Source: Siphonodentalium dalli
Taxonomy: Eukaryota > Mollusca > Scaphopoda > Gadilida > Siphonodentaliidae
Reading direction: 5' to 3'
Length of the DNA stretch: 64,000 nt
Assembly (NCBI GenBank): GCA_032622095.1
Contig: CP136064.1
Location: forward strand, 6,009,512 to 6,073,511
Shown: positions 32,003 through 43,769 of the stretch, piece by piece
How positions within the stretch are numbered: the first letter of the stretch is position 1
Layout: every line of letters starts with the position of its first letter
The notes under the pieces: generated by a model
The model's database searches: none
Told to the model about the DNA's origin: nothing
The model's input: only the letters and a program-made list of their open reading frames with translations
Program-made: the position numbers and the translations under genes

Positions 32003-33688
32003 CTAATTAGTCATAGGATGAGCTATTTCACAATAGGGGCATGAGTATTTATCTAGCTTTCCAGCTGCCCCGGCAGTGAGATTTACACAATTCCCATGAA
32101 ACCAATCCAGACGGTGGGTACATTGAACCATAAACCCTACTTCGGGTCCCCTACAGATACAGAATCTTGCTGTGTCGGTACCCCTTTCTTCAACCACAGA
32201 CTTATGTCGTTCTATCCATGCGGGCAACACCCAGTCTTTACAGATCTTTAAATTATCATGATGAACCGTTAAAGATTTACGGGGAAGTTGAACCCGAAAT
32301 AAAAAGGTGCTTATAACTTGTGTAATGATCACTGGTCCTTTCCATACAGGAGCTAATTTCTTAGTTTGCCCCTTCTTGGAACCCAAATCCAGCATATATA
32401 TTATATCACCCACTTGATATTTTCGGGTTTTTGCTGCCAGATCGTATCTTTGCTTACGATACTTCTGCTCTTGTTTTAACTTATCTCGGGCCCAATCATG
32501 TGTTTCCCGCATATCATTTTCAAGTTGATTTACATATTGAATTGTTGTATGACATGGTTTTTTAGGGACTGGCCCAAATACGAGATCCACTGGTTGGCAC
32601 ACTTCCCTCCCCAACATCATTTGATTAGGGGTAAACCCCGTTGTTCTATTCACTGAAGATCGTATCGCCCCTGCCAGCTGGGATACATATAAATCCCAAT
32701 TACTCTGTTTGGTCCCAATAAAACATCTTATGGCATCCAATAATGTATGGTTCATTCGCTCCACTTGCCCATTGGATGAAGCGCGATGACTGGTTGTTCG
32801 ACTTTTATGAATGCGGAGGGTTTTACACACCTCTTGAAAGAGTTCACTTTCAAAATTTGTCCCTCGGTCCGAAAATATTTCCAATGGGCACCCCAGTCTC
32901 GAAAACACATGGGTAATTAAAGCCGTTGCGGTAACATCTGCTGTTTGTGAGGGGACGGGTAAACACTCCACCCATTTAGTAAAATGATCCGTGACCATTA
33001 AAATATATTCATTACCCCTCGGTGTGTGGGGTAAAGGTCCCAAATAATCTATGTGTATTCTTTCCATAGGGAACCCCGAATAATATGGAAGCAGTGGATG
33101 TTTACTTTTTCTGCTGGGCTTTTTCTGCTTGTTGCATACTGGGCACGCCGAAATGAAATTTTCTATATCTGATGCTAAATTTGGCCAATAAAATCTTGCT
33201 TTTATTTTGTCCCGGGTTCGATTTATGCCCTGATGTCCTGCTGAGGGCAAATCATGGCATATAGCAATGATATCAGCCCTCAAAGAATACGGTATAACCA
33301 AGACCTTATCCTTGTTGTTCTTTTTGGTTTTACACAATAAATCATTTTCTAGTTGGTACCTTTCCCGATTAGCCCAATAATTTTTGGCCTCGGCACTCCC
33401 TATTTTGATCTCGGACTCAGGTGGGTCGATTTTATCACCCAACCATTTCCTAATTAGGGTAAGATTTGTGTATTTATAACCCAAATTATACCACATTCCT
33501 CCCTGTTTTATAAAGGCCCCCCATCCCGAACTGTCTACTCTATGAGAACCAATTTTCCAAAATTTCAATAAAATGTACATCCATGTTATTATTCTCAAAA
33601 ATGATATTGCCTGAATCTTCGTGTGTGTTGCCTGAGTGAGAACGGAATTCTGAGTGCACGATTTGGCAACATTCATTAGGACATACAT
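32003..33688 (-). CDS. Ty3/Gypsy integrase with C-terminal PHD-like finger
   Basis: 561 residues. The H2C2 zinc-binding domain covers about 145-185 (CHDLPSAGHQGINRTRDKI ... CPVCNK). The catalytic core has D214 (HIDYLG), D274 (FSDRGTNFE) and E310 (SNGQVERMN), a DD35E spacing with all three residues intact. A GPY/F-like module follows (GDIIYMLD ... KLAPVWKGPVII). At about 509-553 is a PHD-like finger: FCICRGPE, MVQCTH, WFHGNC and CPYC; the fourth canonical Cys is absent and a His lies nearby. PHD-type readers bind histone tails, so this may guide integration, much as chromodomains do in other Gypsy elements. The N-terminal ~100 residues look like connecting sequence after RNase H, but no RNase H or RT precedes it. 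Confidence 0.85.
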   Translation of the reverse strand: MYVLMNVAKSCTQNSVLTQATHTKIQAISFLRIITWMYILLKFWKIGSHRVDSSGWGAFIKQGGMWYNLGYKYTNLTLIRKWLGDKIDPPESEIKIGSAEAKNYWANRERYQLENDLLCKTKKNNKDKVLVIPYSLRADIIAICHDLPSAGHQGINRTRDKIKARFYWPNLASDIENFISACPVCNKQKKPSRKSKHPLLPYYSGFPMERIHIDYLGPLPHTPRGNEYILMVTDHFTKWVECLPVPSQTADVTATALITHVFSRLGCPLEIFSDRGTNFESELFQEVCKTLRIHKSRTTSHRASSNGQVERMNHTLLDAIRCFIGTKQSNWDLYVSQLAGAIRSSVNRTTGFTPNQMMLGREVCQPVDLVFGPVPKKPCHTTIQYVNQLENDMRETHDWARDKLKQEQKYRKQRYDLAAKTRKYQVGDIIYMLDLGSKKGQTKKLAPVWKGPVIITQVISTFLFRVQLPRKSLTVHHDNLKICKDWVLPAWIERHKSVVEERGTDTARFCICRGPEVGFMVQCTHRLDWFHGNCVNLTAGAAGKLDKYSCPYCEIAHPMTN

Positions 33689-36009
33689 GTATAACCTATT
33701 TCAGACCGGCATGTCAGCATATGAACAACCAAGTGATCAATCTTCCAAATAATAAAAAGGGCCGGGTATTTAACTATGCAGCCCTAAAAACCCAGCTGTA
33801 CATTACTTACAACATTAAGCAAGGAACCTCTTCCTAGCGGTTAACATACTACTCTCGCAGAGGGAAACAATCCCTTCCAGCTTGCTTAATTGATACAATT
33901 CACCTATATGTGGAGGGACTAGAGGGTCACTCTGGTATTCACTTGAACGTACAGTATATAATGTGGGCATCCTACCCTGTTTCAAGGATACTTCTGTTAA
34001 ACCACCCAAATCAATCCAAAGCCCGCACCGTGACCCATACACTTCCCCAACACCACGCGGCCCCAGATCACCGGCATCACAAACTGACACCCACAATCCT
34101 TTCCTTCCCCCACCAAAATTAAAATGTCTCATTTTCTGAAACATCTCCCACCAGATTAACTGGTGATGAGATGCTATTGACTACATCCATCTCAATTGAT
34201 ATAAATGTGATAGCCTGTTTGCCATTGTACACAATTGAACAGAAATTGTTTAAGAAGGGTGTACCCACATGGCACCCTAAGTTTTGGACAAACTGTTTAC
34301 ATCACATTCCACCAAAGGATATATCCATTGACTGTCACACTGCACATTATTCCAACCCAGCCTATGCCACATCAAACACCTGACTTCTGCCACCGAGCTG
34401 ACTATACATGGATCCCACAACTAAATTACTAGTAATTACCGACCGCTCACTCACCACACTGCACCAGGGTCAAGACCCCACGATTTCCTATTCTAGTCTA
34501 CCACCCGAGAATGTAACTGATACCACACAGCAGTGACCCTATTCAGAGACCACACCTGACAATTATGATTGGCCACAGAAAATCAACAGCTCTCCGAGAA
34601 ATATATTTCAAGAAATACAATATCAAACTTTAAGGGGTGGGATACTGCACCAAACACCCTCAACAAAACTTTACAAGAATAATTACACCAACCAAGGGAC
34701 CTCTTCTTGATTGTATGTATCAGCAGAGGGGAATGAACGTTCCCTCACAGCTCCAACAAGAAATCTCAACTTGCATAGGTACATTTACATATATTATATA
34801 CATCCTCAAAGGGACTCTGCTCCCTCTCCTGCTCCTTTACAGAACACAAGGGAATCTTATCCTGCATGCAAAGTTAACTGTTTCAACTTTGTTGTGGGAA
34901 GGGTTATAAAACCCTATAATTGTGTTGGCCTATATATAATACTGGTATACTATATAGTGACCAATTTAAATTTATATATAATCTCCTTCCCCACCAAAAT
35001 AAAGGAATTCTTCCTATTCCAAATTATATATCCAACCAGTTTAAAGTATTCTAACCTAAATCCATTTTTGAACTGAACAAGCTATTGTGTATATATGTGA
35101 TAGTTTGTTCTTGTATATCCAATGAACAATAACATGTTAGAGAAGGGTGTACCCACATGACACCCTAAAGCTGAAATCTGTTTTCAGAACCTTCCACTGA
35201 TATATATTCCAATTAATTAGGTGGGGTATTATGGGTATAATATTAGTTCAGTCGATATTTAATTTGCTCCACGCCAGTGAATTATCCATGTATCATGAAT
35301 ATAAAACAAATAAACATACATATATTTATCAGCAGTTTGGTATACTCTTTCATCAAATTAAGTTCCACTGGGCCAATTGTCAGAATGCCCAATATTGACT
35401 ATTGTTATATGACTTCCAATATTGACTATTATTATATGACTTCCAATTATTATCCTGGTTCCACATATGTCCACTGTTTGCATCAGAGAAAGTACAAACT
35501 TATACATACTAATAATTTTCAGATCAATATGACAAGTCAAGTTATTTTTCCAGTTTTTATTCCACCGAAGTAGTTATCAGACGTACTGGTACATGTACAC
35601 TAGGCATTCCACAGACATGGGCAATAAACCAATCACTTTATTTTCAATAAAATACATAGTACGTGTACATGTATGTGAGAAAACCAATACCAGGGTGTCG
35701 ACACCCTATCCCAATTTATAACAATATGGGAATTACCAAATCAATTATGATATGTTAAATGCTAGCCTGCTGAAATTTTCCTACTTTTAACAGATCCATT
35801 TGTGGAATAAGGTCTACCAGTAATTACAATTCTATGATCCAAGAATAATTGCATTACACCCATGTGAAACCGGGTGACTATGGTGTGTATACACACTATG
35901 GTGTGTAGGGACCCTCCATTACCAGGGCGCTGCCCTACATTTGATGAGTACAACTTGCATGTATGTACACAAAGCTCCCCCATCTTGGTACTAAGTAATG
36001 ATTATCAAT
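33689..36009 (-). other. Region where RT/RNase H would be expected, no frame
   Basis: In Gypsy elements the protease, reverse transcriptase and RNase H lie between gag and integrase. Here 2.3 kb contains only short frames with no RT motif such as YxDD. Some blocks recur in the element (gaagggtgtacccacatg at about 34254 and 35143; a diverged form of cactgggcc). Confidence 0.6.
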
Positions 36010-36768
36010 TCATGGGGGATAAAATAAATTGGCTTGCCAATCTGAAAGTCCGAAATGGAACAGGTACCTGGAATGCTGAATGTTAGGCTGCCTCAACAAA
36101 TAGGGCAGACAACTGTGTACCCCTCCCCCAGACTTAGTGTAACAATGGCCTAAGGGAATTTGTGGCAACCACCCTGCATCCCCCTCTGAGAAGCCAAAAT
36201 GTGCTTCCATTGCATCTTCTGGGATATTGGTGGTTGCATCAATGTTTTCCCTTTGTGGGTCCGAATTCAACCTGTTCAGACAGACTGAGATATCAATTTG
36301 AGTCTGAGGCCTCTCCAACCCTCCAACTTGGGGGTTCATCAACCCTCTAGAAATGACTTCATGTTTGGTTTCACCCAGGGCTTCTCCATTCATATTGGAA
36401 CCTGTATGAGGTAAATCTTTCAAAAGATTAACATAATTACCATTTGAGGGCCTCCATGAAGTTAATCTAATTTGTTTAGGGCAACTCATGGACCCACACA
36501 ACTGTGGCCCTAACACGGGGTAGGGTCTGTGATTAAACCCTGTAACTCCCCCATCCCAATCAGATAACCCAAGGTGACAATCAGAAGAACCCTGGCGTGT
36601 CCTGTTCATAGTTGATTGTTGACTAACAACCCCCAACCCAACTGCCATGGGTGCGAGATGGTCATTTAACTTATTGTATTCATATGCTTCAGGGAATTTC
36701 AACTTGTCCCTCTTTGAATCTCTCAACACCGTATTTTGGTCTGTAATTTCTTTACTGACCGATCCCAC
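36010..36768 (-). CDS. Second gag-region frame, unknown function
   Basis: 252 residues, polar, in a different frame from the main gag-like frame and 68 bp downstream of it. No CCHC zinc knuckle or protease DSG/DTG motif seen. It may be the continuation of the gag-like polyprotein after a frameshift. Confidence 0.45.
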   Translation of the reverse strand: MGSVSKEITDQNTVLRDSKRDKLKFPEAYEYNKLNDHLAPMAVGLGVVSQQSTMNRTRQGSSDCHLGLSDWDGGVTGFNHRPYPVLGPQLCGSMSCPKQIRLTSWRPSNGNYVNLLKDLPHTGSNMNGEALGETKHEVISRGLMNPQVGGLERPQTQIDISVCLNRLNSDPQRENIDATTNIPEDAMEAHFGFSEGDAGWLPQIPLGHCYTKSGGGVHSCLPYLLRQPNIQHSRYLFHFGLSDWQANLFYPP

Positions 36769-36836
36769 TGAGCTATGATTGCCCTTTGAGAACGTCTTAA
36801 CTAGGCTATGATATATGGCTGGGGTTGGAGGAGGCC

Positions 36837-38447
36837 CTAGTTCACCTGCTCCAACCCGTTTAAGTTTAAATCTGTTTCTTCAACAACGTTACCCAATTGC
36901 AAATTTGTCAGAGCCACACAAGTTCCAGTTAAGTTTTGAGGTCGGTCTGTTTTTATCTTAACTGATGTTCTATTCCCAACAGTGCAGGGGGAAGGTTCAT
37001 TATCATTATATAACTCATTTCTACAAGACCCATCTCTGAGACGGGTAATTGAAGGGGATCTACCCCTAGAAGGTTTATATGAATCCTGCAATGAATCAGG
37101 GACATTTTGGTTACCATCATTTGATTCACGGGGTCCAATAATGTTCTCAAGTGTGTTCCCTTTAACCTCCGTGAATTTTGAATTGTGGCGGGAAGATATC
37201 TGACCAGCTTTATTTACTTCACCATAATTATCCCTTCCCGGTCTATTTTCAATAGACGCAGGTTGCCTGCAATCATTATAATTGAAGTTTTCATGCATGT
37301 CAGATCCCATTTGTGATGTTACATTTGAAATTGGGTCAGTAAATCTGCTAACTTCCTTGCAATTCAGGGTAACAGGGTGACCCTTCACCCTAGTAAATGC
37401 TTGTCGGTGTTTACATATGACAGAACCCAAATCCTCACTTGGAGGTGAACTTTCCATTTTCCCCGAACAGCCACTGGCCCCATGTTTTAGATACGAATTT
37501 ATTTCAATGGGATACCTATACATGTAGTGTAGGGACTGTTTACAGAGTCCCTGATTTACCTTTGAGGAAGAATCCCATTTTATAACTTCGGGTTCTAGTT
37601 CCAATTCATTAAGTTTTTCATTAAGTACGGGACGATTCCCATAGACCGATGTCTGACCATGGTCACTGTGAATAACTCTCAATGAAACATCCAAAATGGG
37701 ATTTGGGCCATAACGAGATATATTTGTGTCATGGACTGAAAGCTGCCTGAATTCAGGAGAAAATGGGGCCAAAACCTCACCATCCCTGGAACTATGAGGC
37801 CCACCTGTCCCAAAACGCTGTTTGTCTCCCATTTCTAAGTCTGACTTCTGGTCGACACATATGGTGTCGTCATTAAGTGTGTCAAATTGATATTGGTGAT
37901 TCGATAACTCACTACACACCCAATCATTGTTAGCCGGGTCACTACACGTGGACTGCGTGTCATACTGCGATCGATAAAAATCATTGTCCCATTCATCCAA
38001 AGCGAACTTCCCATGTGCATAATATCTTGACCCAATGTAATCTTCCAATTCATTCAATAAGTCCGAGAAATCAATTGAGGGAAAATATCTGATAATCTCG
38101 CAGTAACATTTTTTGGTTTCCCACTCCAAACAGTTTCCGAGAATATCTACAATTTCATCATTGTTTGACAGCCGCTTGTAAATCACAAAATTTATAAATC
38201 TGAAGCGAAACGATGGCCAATTGCTACCATCAAACCACAAATTCCGAGGGAGGTCCCATTCTCCCTTTCCACATTCATAAGTTTTATTTGGGACTCCATT
38301 CTCATGAAAAGATGAATATATATCTTCTCCACCTAGTGGGAATGGGATGCCAGATTCCCCCTGTTGGTCGATAAAGTCACCATAATTCCTTCCCCTCCCT
38401 TCATAAAATACATCTGTGCGCATATTCAATGGGGACCACATTATCAA
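36837..38447 (-). CDS. Gag-like protein of the retrotransposon
   Basis: 536 residues, first long frame after the 5' LTR. The segment around residues 70-160 (LWFDGSNWPSFRFRFINFV ... NNDEIVDILGNCLEWE ... CYCEIIRYFPSID) has the W-x-F plus helical pattern seen at the start of Gypsy gag capsid domains. The rest is polar and Asn/Ser/Asp-rich. No zinc knuckle is seen. Assignment rests mostly on position and this segment. Confidence 0.55.
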   Translation of the reverse strand: MIMWSPLNMRTDVFYEGRGRNYGDFIDQQGESGIPFPLGGEDIYSSFHENGVPNKTYECGKGEWDLPRNLWFDGSNWPSFRFRFINFVIYKRLSNNDEIVDILGNCLEWETKKCYCEIIRYFPSIDFSDLLNELEDYIGSRYYAHGKFALDEWDNDFYRSQYDTQSTCSDPANNDWVCSELSNHQYQFDTLNDDTICVDQKSDLEMGDKQRFGTGGPHSSRDGEVLAPFSPEFRQLSVHDTNISRYGPNPILDVSLRVIHSDHGQTSVYGNRPVLNEKLNELELEPEVIKWDSSSKVNQGLCKQSLHYMYRYPIEINSYLKHGASGCSGKMESSPPSEDLGSVICKHRQAFTRVKGHPVTLNCKEVSRFTDPISNVTSQMGSDMHENFNYNDCRQPASIENRPGRDNYGEVNKAGQISSRHNSKFTEVKGNTLENIIGPRESNDGNQNVPDSLQDSYKPSRGRSPSITRLRDGSCRNELYNDNEPSPCTVGNRTSVKIKTDRPQNLTGTCVALTNLQLGNVVEETDLNLNGLEQVN

Positions 38448-38933
38448 TATTGTAATGAAAATTTCTATGGCAACAGGGAAAAAATCCCTAAGAACAACTC
38501 CGGCAACACAAGAGGGTAAGCAAAACCCTGTTTATCAAAATTAATAAAACAACAAATATTAATTCAGACAAAAGTGGAGAATAATTTCCTCAATTTCTGT
38601 CAAGTGAGTAACACAAAAGTCTTAAATCACCCATTTTCCCAACTTTTTCGAGAAAATAATCTCAAATAATGTTTATTTCATCAGAAGAATGAAATATGTA
38701 TAAAAATTCGGGACGGATGCGGCCCGATGACAACAGATTTTAATGGATTGAAAGTCAAGCCATCAAAAAAATTATCTGTCACCTAATGGCAGCTAAATTG
38801 AATATCAAATTTGTCTCAAATGTTAATTGAGACAACACTTCAGAAAAATTTCCTCAATTTCTGAAAAAATTATGCGACACCGCACAAGTTTTTGGAATTT
38901 CCCACGCAAGTTCGTAGGCTTGCAGCGACAAAA
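38448..38933 (-). other. Retrotransposon 5' leader
   Basis: 486 bp between the 5' LTR and the gag-like start; AT-rich, no frame. The bases next to the LTR (minus strand ttttgtcgctgcaagcctac) do not show a standard TGG-starting tRNA-binding site. Confidence 0.5.
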
Positions 38934-39188
38934 TGGAGAATCCGCTCTCCACTGTTAGATTCTATTCACAAGGTGGTGACAATCTCACGTTTCACTCACC
39001 TTGTGTTGTTCTTGAACCACACCTTGATTGCGGTCGACCGCTTGGGTAGTCCGGTTCAACTTCCAGCACGTCCGTATTAGTCTAGTGTGTTCTGTCAAGT
39101 CCGGTCGTTCTTTCTGGGGCAGGACCCACGTGACCCAAAGCACGGGGTCTCATTATACACGTCGGGGAGTTTCCGTAAATATACCACA
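38934..39188 (-). repeat. 5' LTR
   Basis: 255 bp, identical by eye to 24060-24314. Confidence 0.95.
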
Positions 39189-39935
39189 GTCCCAGTAGAA
39201 AACCGCAGCATATTTTATTCCTACCGTCTCAGTGTAGCGACATGTTACAATGTGTTACAACTTACAAGTGTTACATTAGTTCTGAGATACCAGAGAGACC
39301 GCTCGTAGACGGGTGTTACAAGTGTTACAAATTATATAAAGTCCCAGTAGAAAACCGCAGCCTATTTTTTTCTACCGTGTTCAGTGTAGCGACATGTTAC
39401 AATGTGTTACAAGTGTTACATTATTTCTGAGATACCAAAGAGACCGCTCGTAGATGGGTGTTACAAGTGTTACAAATGATTTAAAGTGCCAGTAGAAAAC
39501 CGCAGCCTATTTTTTTCTACCGTGTTCAGTGTAGCGACATGTTACAATGTGTTACAAGTGTTACATTATTTCTGAGATACCAGAGAGACCGCTCGTAGAC
39601 GGGTGTTACAAGTGTTACAAATGTTACAAATGATTTAAAGTCCCAGTAGAAAACTGCAGTCTAGTTTTTTCTACCGTGTTCAGTGTAGCGACATGTTACA
39701 ATGTGTTACAAGTGTTACATTATTTCTGAGATACCAATGAGACCGCTCGTAGATGGGTGTTACAAGTGTTACAAATGTTACAAATGATTTAAAGTGCCAG
39801 TAGAAAACCGCAGCCTATTTTTTTCTACCGTGTTCAGTGTAGCAACATGTTACAATGTGTTACAAGTGTTACATTATTTCTGAGATACCAGAGAGACCGC
39901 TCATAGACGGGTGTTACAAGTGTTACAAATGTTAC
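39189..39935 (+). repeat. ~150-bp tandem repeat with TGTTACAA runs
   Basis: About five units: GTCCCAGTAGAAAACCGCAG, ttttctaccgtgttcagtg, tgttacaatgtgttacaagt, ctgagataccagagagaccg. The left flank of the retrotransposon (24012-24059) ends with the same unit's acaaatgatttaaagtcc, so the retrotransposon inserted into this array. Confidence 0.9.
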
Positions 39936-40600
39936 AGATCTGGTCTGCGCGAAGCTGGCGTCGCACGGACTCGGCGACCCGATAAAATTCGTACCCGGGG
40001 CAAGATACATTCACATAGCAAATTTCAAGTCGATAGCTCCACCCGTTTCCGAGATCTCGTCTGCGCATGCGCGAATCGGGCACCGCACGGGCTCGCCAAT
40101 ATGACGTTGACGACCGCCTGGTCAAACTACACACACGTACCAAGTTTCGTCCCGATCGGTCGAGAATCGTAGATTTGTATAAATGACATACATACATACA
40201 GACAGACAGAGGTCTTCAAAATATATAGGAGACTAGCCGATGAGCCCGACGTTGTCCGGGCTATTCAAAAACCAAATTTCAAGTCGATAGCTCTACCCGT
40301 TTCCGAGATCTGGTCTGCGCATGTGCGAAGCTGGCGTCGCACGGGCTCGGCGACCTGATAAAATTCGTATCCGGGGCAAGATACATTCACCTACCAAATT
40401 TCAAGTCGATAGCTCCACCCGTTTCCGAGATCTTGTCTGCGCATGCGCTGCACAGGCTCGCCAATACGACAACGACGACCGCCTGGTCAAACTACACACA
40501 CGTACCAAGTTTCGTCCCGATCGGTCGAGAATCGTAGATTTGTATAAATGACAGACAGACAAACAGACAGACAGAGGTCTTCAAAATATATATGAGATTT
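39936..40600 (+). repeat. Two copies of a dispersed retroelement tail
   Basis: Two related blocks (39939-40215 and 40300-40590), each with ggtctgcgc...cgcacgg, caaatttcaagtcgatagct, ccgtttccgagatct, cgtaccaagtttcgtcccga and ending in a gacagacagaggtcttcaaa tail. Structure suggests 3' ends of a non-LTR retroelement or SINE; class not proven. Confidence 0.6.
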
Positions 40601-40708
40601 TTTTGTTTTTAAATAAGTTGTGCGATTTATTACGTAAAATTCCAATAATTTAAGGAAATCTAATTCAAATGAAGTGCCTATTCTGCATGATTGGACCGCT
40701 TTATATGC

Positions 40709-40964
40709 ACTGGGATCGTACAAGTTTTCAATACTAGCAAGCAAAATTCAACAGATCCGAAATGTTGGACAAATAACAATTGTTAAAGCCTTAACAAAAA
40801 TAATATATTAGAAAACAATTGGAAGGCAAATGATTGCGCTGGGATCGTACAAGTTTTCAATACTAGCAAGCAAAATTCAACAGTTCCGAAATGTTGGACG
40901 AATAACAATTGTTAAAGCCTTAACAAAAACAATATATTAGAAAACAATTGGAAGGCAAAATAAT
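40709..40964 (+). repeat. 128-bp direct duplication
   Basis: gcactgggatcgtacaagtt through ggaaggcaaa is present twice in tandem with few differences. Confidence 0.8.
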
Positions 40965-41527
40965 TAACTGATTTGACAGACAATTTAAATGAGATAGTGA
41001 CTGACATTAGTGACAAACTGCGTGACGTTCGAGAAGCCCGCGATGGTGGTGGGGTGGCAGGGATTTTTCCATATCAGATATTATATCTTCTTTGAGTCAG
41101 ACACGAAATTTGGACAAACATGACAGCAGAACATTGAGACAGACGGGTGCAAATACTTACTAGTATTAATGATGTGAGAGACAATTCCAAACTTCAATTG
41201 ATAGACAATTAGCAATATCTGATCCATCTGTACCAATTTTCCTACGTATCTTCTACGCTGATAAGAAACGCTCTTTATTACTGATCCCATGAAAAAAAAT
41301 GCCGTGTACAATATGTGACCAACCATCTCTCAGTTATTCGATTAGATAATGATTTTTGTGTTGCAGTGTATTTCAATTTACTAGACCATGATGTAAGATT
41401 CCATTTCAGCTTTCAGCCAATCGAACAAATACATGGTAATTCTAACCGAGGAGGATGAAACTAAATAAAAACGCTTGGAACGCGAAAATAATATGTTCAA
41501 TCGCAGAAATGTAGAAATAGCAAGCAT

Positions 41528-42135
41528 TTTCAAACGCCATTGCACAGAATTAAACTCTCAATTGCATTAGATTCTCGACAAAAGAGTGATTATAGCTTAC
41601 CAGAAAAATTCCGAGATTGCGCAACATACTTGTTCCATAAAAGAGTGTCATGTTGAAAAATAATTAGCAGTACTTATCATAATCGTTCATGTATCAATGA
41701 CAAATGTCAAATCGTTAGCGAATTTCATAGATGCATTTACGTAATAAATCGCGCCAGTGACCTAAGCCCATGCTTACTTATTATTTGTTTGGTCGTTTCA
41801 TACCATGTACAAAATCAATTGGTCGTTTCGTACCATGTGGAAAACAGCAACATTTTAACAGTATTTTAACGCAACATTTTAACAGTATTTTAACGCCATT
41901 GCACAGAATTAAACTCTCAATTGTATTAGATTCTCGACAAACAAGTGATTATAGCTTACAGAAAAAATCCGAGATTGCGCGACATACTTGTTCCATAAAA
42001 GTGCGTCATGTTGAAAAATAATTAGCAGTACTTATCATAATCGTTCATGTATCAATGACAAATGTCAAATCGTTAGCGAATTCTATAGATGCATTTACAT
42101 AATAATCGCGACAGTGACCGAAGTCTGTGCTTACT
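41528..42135 (+). repeat. Two ~247-bp direct repeats flanking a GGTCGTTTCGTACC pair
   Basis: 41528-41775 and 41889-42135 share the order aacgccattgcacagaatta, ctcgacaaa, cgagattgcg, cataatcgttcatgtatcaa, tgcttactta. Between them lies a 113-bp block with two GGTCGTTTCGTACC motifs. Could be remnants of a terminal-repeat element. Confidence 0.65.
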
Positions 42136-42283
42136 TATTTTTTTTTTTAAATATAAGTCTTCTGGTCCCAAAGCTCAGATAAAGTCTGAGGGGAGTTAGA
42201 CAGTCAAAACAACTCAGTAATGTGTAATTAACAAAGAGACAGAGTATAAGCTGTAGAGTGTGGTAGTTAATTAACACCTTGAT

Positions 42284-43411
42284 TAGAGGTGCCATGATTA
42301 TTGATTTTGATAATCGATAACCAGTCGTCAATAATCGACTATAATCGATTAATCGTACCTAATATTAATAACATCAGTGGAAGTATTCCGTAATATTGCC
42401 TATTTTTCTGGGTGCTGGTTAATTCAATAACTGCACTGTCTCTGGTTGTTTGAAGCATCAGTTGATGTAATTTTTACATTAATAAAGTGCATCATAAACC
42501 ACTGTTAATGACTAATGAGCACAATGTATTGAATACCAGCACAGTTCTCGGCGATGTTATGGTTATAATATTTGTGAGTTTATTAGAACGAACGTAGCAA
42601 TTAATTTCAGTTCTATGAATAGCCAAATATACAAACAATATAAAAGTAGGAATGAACGATGGACTGTCGGCGGTTCCTAGAAAAGAAATCAAATGTTACG
42701 GACTATAAGTCATCAAACTTCTAGAGCGTGGTTAACAATCACAAACGTGTGCCCCCACCCGCAAATTGCAGGACTCAAAACAAGCTAAGTATTTGATAAC
42801 AGTCAGTTTTATTCAGCATTCACCACACGATATGCGATAGCCTTTACTAGTAACTTCAAAGTATACATTTGTATTTATGCAAACAAAGTTTACTCGCAAT
42901 TACATTGTGGAGAACATCGCTCGCTGATTAAAGTGCGGTATATATTGGTTCCCTGGTTTTAGAGAGAATGTCAATCATCTTCTCATCAAATTCAAGGGCG
43001 AGTGCATTCAGTTCATCGAACATGGTGACAGTCAGCACATTTCAAAGACATAGTGCCACCTTTCAAGTATAAATATACAACGACATCGCAATGTGTTCAA
43101 ATCTACAGTGCTGCCAATTTGTAGTTCTAATATACAACGACCCGACGAGAAACCATGTCGCATCATCAAATGAACTGCCAACTGTTTGCAACATGTGTTA
43201 GTAGTACTCATGTTATTTGAATATCTTTGATACGCGATCAAAGGATGTTAACACCTCGGTTGTGGATTAAGCTGTGTAAAACAAACACGGTATTCAATAA
43301 TACCCGGCATTTTCTGACTTCCGAAATAAATAACACAGATTAATCGACGATGGAAATGGCAATCGATTATCGGCTTTATCAACGGTTCATCGATTAATCG
43401 TGGCACCCCTA
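42284..43411. mobile_element. hAT-like non-autonomous element
   Basis: Ends TAGAGGTGCCATGATTA and TAATCGTGGCACCCCTA, a hAT-type terminus. Subterminal tcgattaatcg motifs occur near both ends. A clean 8-bp duplication is not visible (ccttga occurs on both sides with a shift). No transposase domain. Confidence 0.65.
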
Positions 43412-43769
43412 AGTCCTTGATTAACGCCTGTTAGTGCTATATGACCAATGTTATGTTCGTTTGTGTTCGTGTTTAGTAGGTTTGTATTCAAATAATGAAA
43501 TAACGCTAATAACTAAAAAAATAAGTCATCAAAGTTGGAAATAACACCACATGCACATAGAATGGACCCCCACGCACCAACAAAGCCAATTTCAATTTCA
43601 ATTTCAATTGGGGGGGGGACCTAAAGAATGCCTTACAACTTTGACATTTGTAAACGGATTCAAAAATATTTTAGTATGGCAGTTGCTCCCAATGACTATT
43701 TACTGCCTGAAGAAAATGGGTCACGTCCGAACTTTTTAACAAGAGTTTTCCATCTTAGATGGTTTTTAG

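Larger units (their letters stand above)
24060..39188 (-). mobile_element. Ty3/Gypsy-like LTR retrotransposon, 15.1 kb, no visible RT
   Basis: Two 255-bp LTRs (24060-24314 and 38934-39188) appear identical. In the coding (minus) orientation each starts TGTGGTATA and ends CTCCA. The flanks GTCCTA (left) and GTCCCA (right) are a near-perfect 6-bp target duplication. The insertion split a unit of the ~150-bp array now at 39189-39935. Coding order on the minus strand: gag-like frames, 2.3 kb without frames, integrase with PHD-like finger, C2H2/TatD-like frames, then a fold-back repeat and the 3' LTR. No reverse transcriptase or RNase H frame is visible, so the copy is probably non-autonomous. No primer-binding site was recognised. 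Confidence 0.9.

Noticed and set aside
40960-41070. Possible hidden GLE1 exon (frame LTDNLNEIVTDISDKL...)
   Set aside because: Open and plausible composition, but no convincing acceptor/donor pair with the required 0-to-1 phase change and no resemblance to GLE1.
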